Assembly (NCBI GenBank): GCA_014621425.1
Contig: JAANBB010000577.1
Span: 1-21,794, forward strand
DNA from: Cylindrodendrum hubeiense
Lineage: Eukaryota > Ascomycota > Sordariomycetes > Hypocreales > Nectriaceae
Direction of reading: 5' to 3'
Length of the DNA: 21,794 nucleotides
The notes under the pieces are model-generated. The model ran no database searches, was not told the DNA's origin, and saw nothing but the letters and a program-made list of their open reading frames with translations. The position numbers and the translations under genes were made by a program. This document shows positions 20,601-21,794 of this stretch, piece after piece (position 1 is the stretch's first letter; each line of letters opens with the position of its first letter).

Positions 20601-21111
20601 CGGTCGTTGGGCGGCCCATCCGTGATGAAGTCTACTTGGGTCCTCGTAGGAGGACGGTTGAGTTGGTGGTGATTCACCCATCAAGCTGATCAAGTTACCC
20701 GGAGAGCCGGCCAAGCCGTTCCTCATCCAGTCATTGTTCATGCTAGGTGCCGTGCTCACGGATACCGGAGTCGTGGACAAAGGTTCAAGCATAGGAGAGA
20801 CGGCGGGGTTGACATTGTCGGGAGCGGCAGAGGGTTGGATCTCTGGAGTATCGGCCGGGGGCGAGGATGCAGTGGAAGCAGGAGAAGTAGCAGGACTCTT
20901 GCTGCCGATGCTGCCACCAGCACTGCCGTTGGTATTGGCGATGGGGTTCCTATCACGGCCAGGGTTCAGTCATTACGGCGACGAGAAGGAGTCATGCGGC
21001 GAGGGGTACTCACGCGAACTTGCCAGCTGTCTGCTTCGTCACCGCAGCGGCAATGCCACCGGTTTCTTTGGCATGCTTCCTGTCCTTCTTGGAGGCTGAT
21101 CGAACAGTCAT
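17664..21111 (-). CDS. BCAS3-domain WD-repeat protein
   Basis: Two exons on the minus strand, 21111-21014 and 20949-17664, encode 1,127 residues. The 64-bp intron has a GTGAGT donor and a GATAG acceptor, and the join (KFA/NPIANTNG) is in phase. The first 230 residues are S/P/T-rich and look disordered. Beta-propeller-like sequence begins near 235 with YFFGFDKLPEC, NVVIAGYEGGLDVYAV and GGVHHAKILPW. Blades continue with TSVEIYSLKTNQPVDVLL, SFLSFSPSSLALFTASSKGD (about 652-671), IVDVAWTEASGERIAMVTERG (about 716-736) and the AWIKSRRHHALFVVGDGLVRTF stretch (about 862-883). This order matches BCAS3/PROPPIN-related proteins. Human BCAS3 joins the phagophore with PHAF1 and binds phosphoinositides; the fungal role is inferred only. 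A K-rich KKKKKG lies near the C-terminus, followed by an acidic end (GFFEDDCEVLDF). The ATG at 21111 follows from the basic start MTVRSASKKDRKH. Confidence 0.78.
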
Positions 21112-21794
21112 GGTCAGCTCCCCTTGTGTCGCTGGGGCGCGTCGCGCTGATGGTCCGGAGGAGGTGATGGACCGGCGCGGGTGGAGGGGCGAAGATCAGA
21201 GGTACAACGTACAGGGCATTCAGCTGGTGTTGGGCGAGAGTCGGAGCAGTTCCCTGCCCCTAGAAGCGTTCGCGTTTCCGCAGAACGAGTATATATTAAA
21301 AGAAGAACGTCAGGTCGAGTAGTCGAGGTGACGCAGGGGTGGTCGTCTGAGCAGATTTCTGTATCTCAGCCGAGTCGATCGAGAGTCGTAGCAATGACGC
21401 AGAGAGGTAGGCTCGCACAGGACGAGGGGTTGATTAGCAGGGAGGTGGGAGGTCCCGTTCGGCGGTTACGAGGGAGCGGGGTGTGTTGGTCGTTGGGAGC
21501 GGCGCAGCCAGCTTCGTCGCGAACGTCTATAGAGGAGAAAAATGAAAGAACGAGCAATATGGTTGGAGAGAGAGTGTATGGGGGAAAGAGACCGAGGACG
21601 CTGGGTGATGCTAGTATCGTAGAGTCGTGCACAGTTGGTTTGATGGTTGAAGAGCAATGGACAGAGGAGCGTGTTGGACCGCTGGAGGGGACCTAGTAAT
21701 CCGAGGCGCGGCGCGGGTGTCATGGTGTCCCAGGTACCTGCGGTGGCCCTGCTGAGGGAACGCGGTGGAGGGGGGGTTAGCGAGTGACGCGGGT
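21112..21794. promoter_or_regulatory. Upstream region and leader of the BCAS3-like gene
   Basis: Read on the minus strand this is largely pyrimidine-rich, fitting a long 5' leader and promoter of the gene that starts at 21111. TATATATTAA occurs near 21291-21300. The plus-strand open frame 21181-21696 has no family-like content. Window ends before any further gene is visible. Confidence 0.5.

Overview
The window reads as nuclear DNA of a filamentous ascomycete, probably a Pezizomycotina (Sordariomycete-like) fungus. The genes are GC-rich and compactly spaced. They are interrupted by short introns (about 54-130 bp) with fungal signals: GTATGT/GTGAGT-like donors, CTAAC/CTAAT-like branch sites and a nearby AG. 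The proteins include fungal forms of Cwc22, Dus1, Dpm2 and a BCAS3-type WD protein. Two N bases (16180-16181) mark an unresolved assembly position. All functional calls are by-eye reading of translated motifs; no database search was run.

Layout. 1-901: leader/promoter. 902-3394 (+): a 766-residue low-complexity protein in four exons, whose conserved C-terminus resembles Bni4/Afr1-type polarity or PP1-targeting proteins. 4581-6184 (+): tRNA dihydrouridine synthase DUS1, two exons. 6627-8916 (+): Mx-like dynamin-family GTPase, three exons with a full GED. 9358-10254 (-): single CCCH zinc-finger protein with one in-frame intron. 10797-11618 (-): IFI6/IFI27 (ISG12)-family hydrophobic protein, three exons. 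11619-13635: gene-poor, partly AT-rich island with a possible degenerate LTR and a decayed, internally deleted ABC-C transporter. 13636-16219 (-): splicing factor CWC22. 16690-17171 (+): DPM2, whose first coding exon is only the ATG. 17664-21111 (-): BCAS3-domain WD protein, two exons. 21112-21794: its upstream region.

The outer genes are housekeeping functions: tRNA modification, splicing and EJC loading, ER dolichol-phosphate-mannose synthesis, and probably autophagy. The middle, about 6.6-13.4 kb, looks accessory. It holds an Mx-like dynamin, a CCCH zinc-finger protein and an ISG12-like membrane protein next to transposon-like and pseudogene debris. In vertebrates, members of the same three broad families include interferon-stimulated genes. 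The grouping here is the most noteworthy feature of the window, but a shared function is only a hypothesis.
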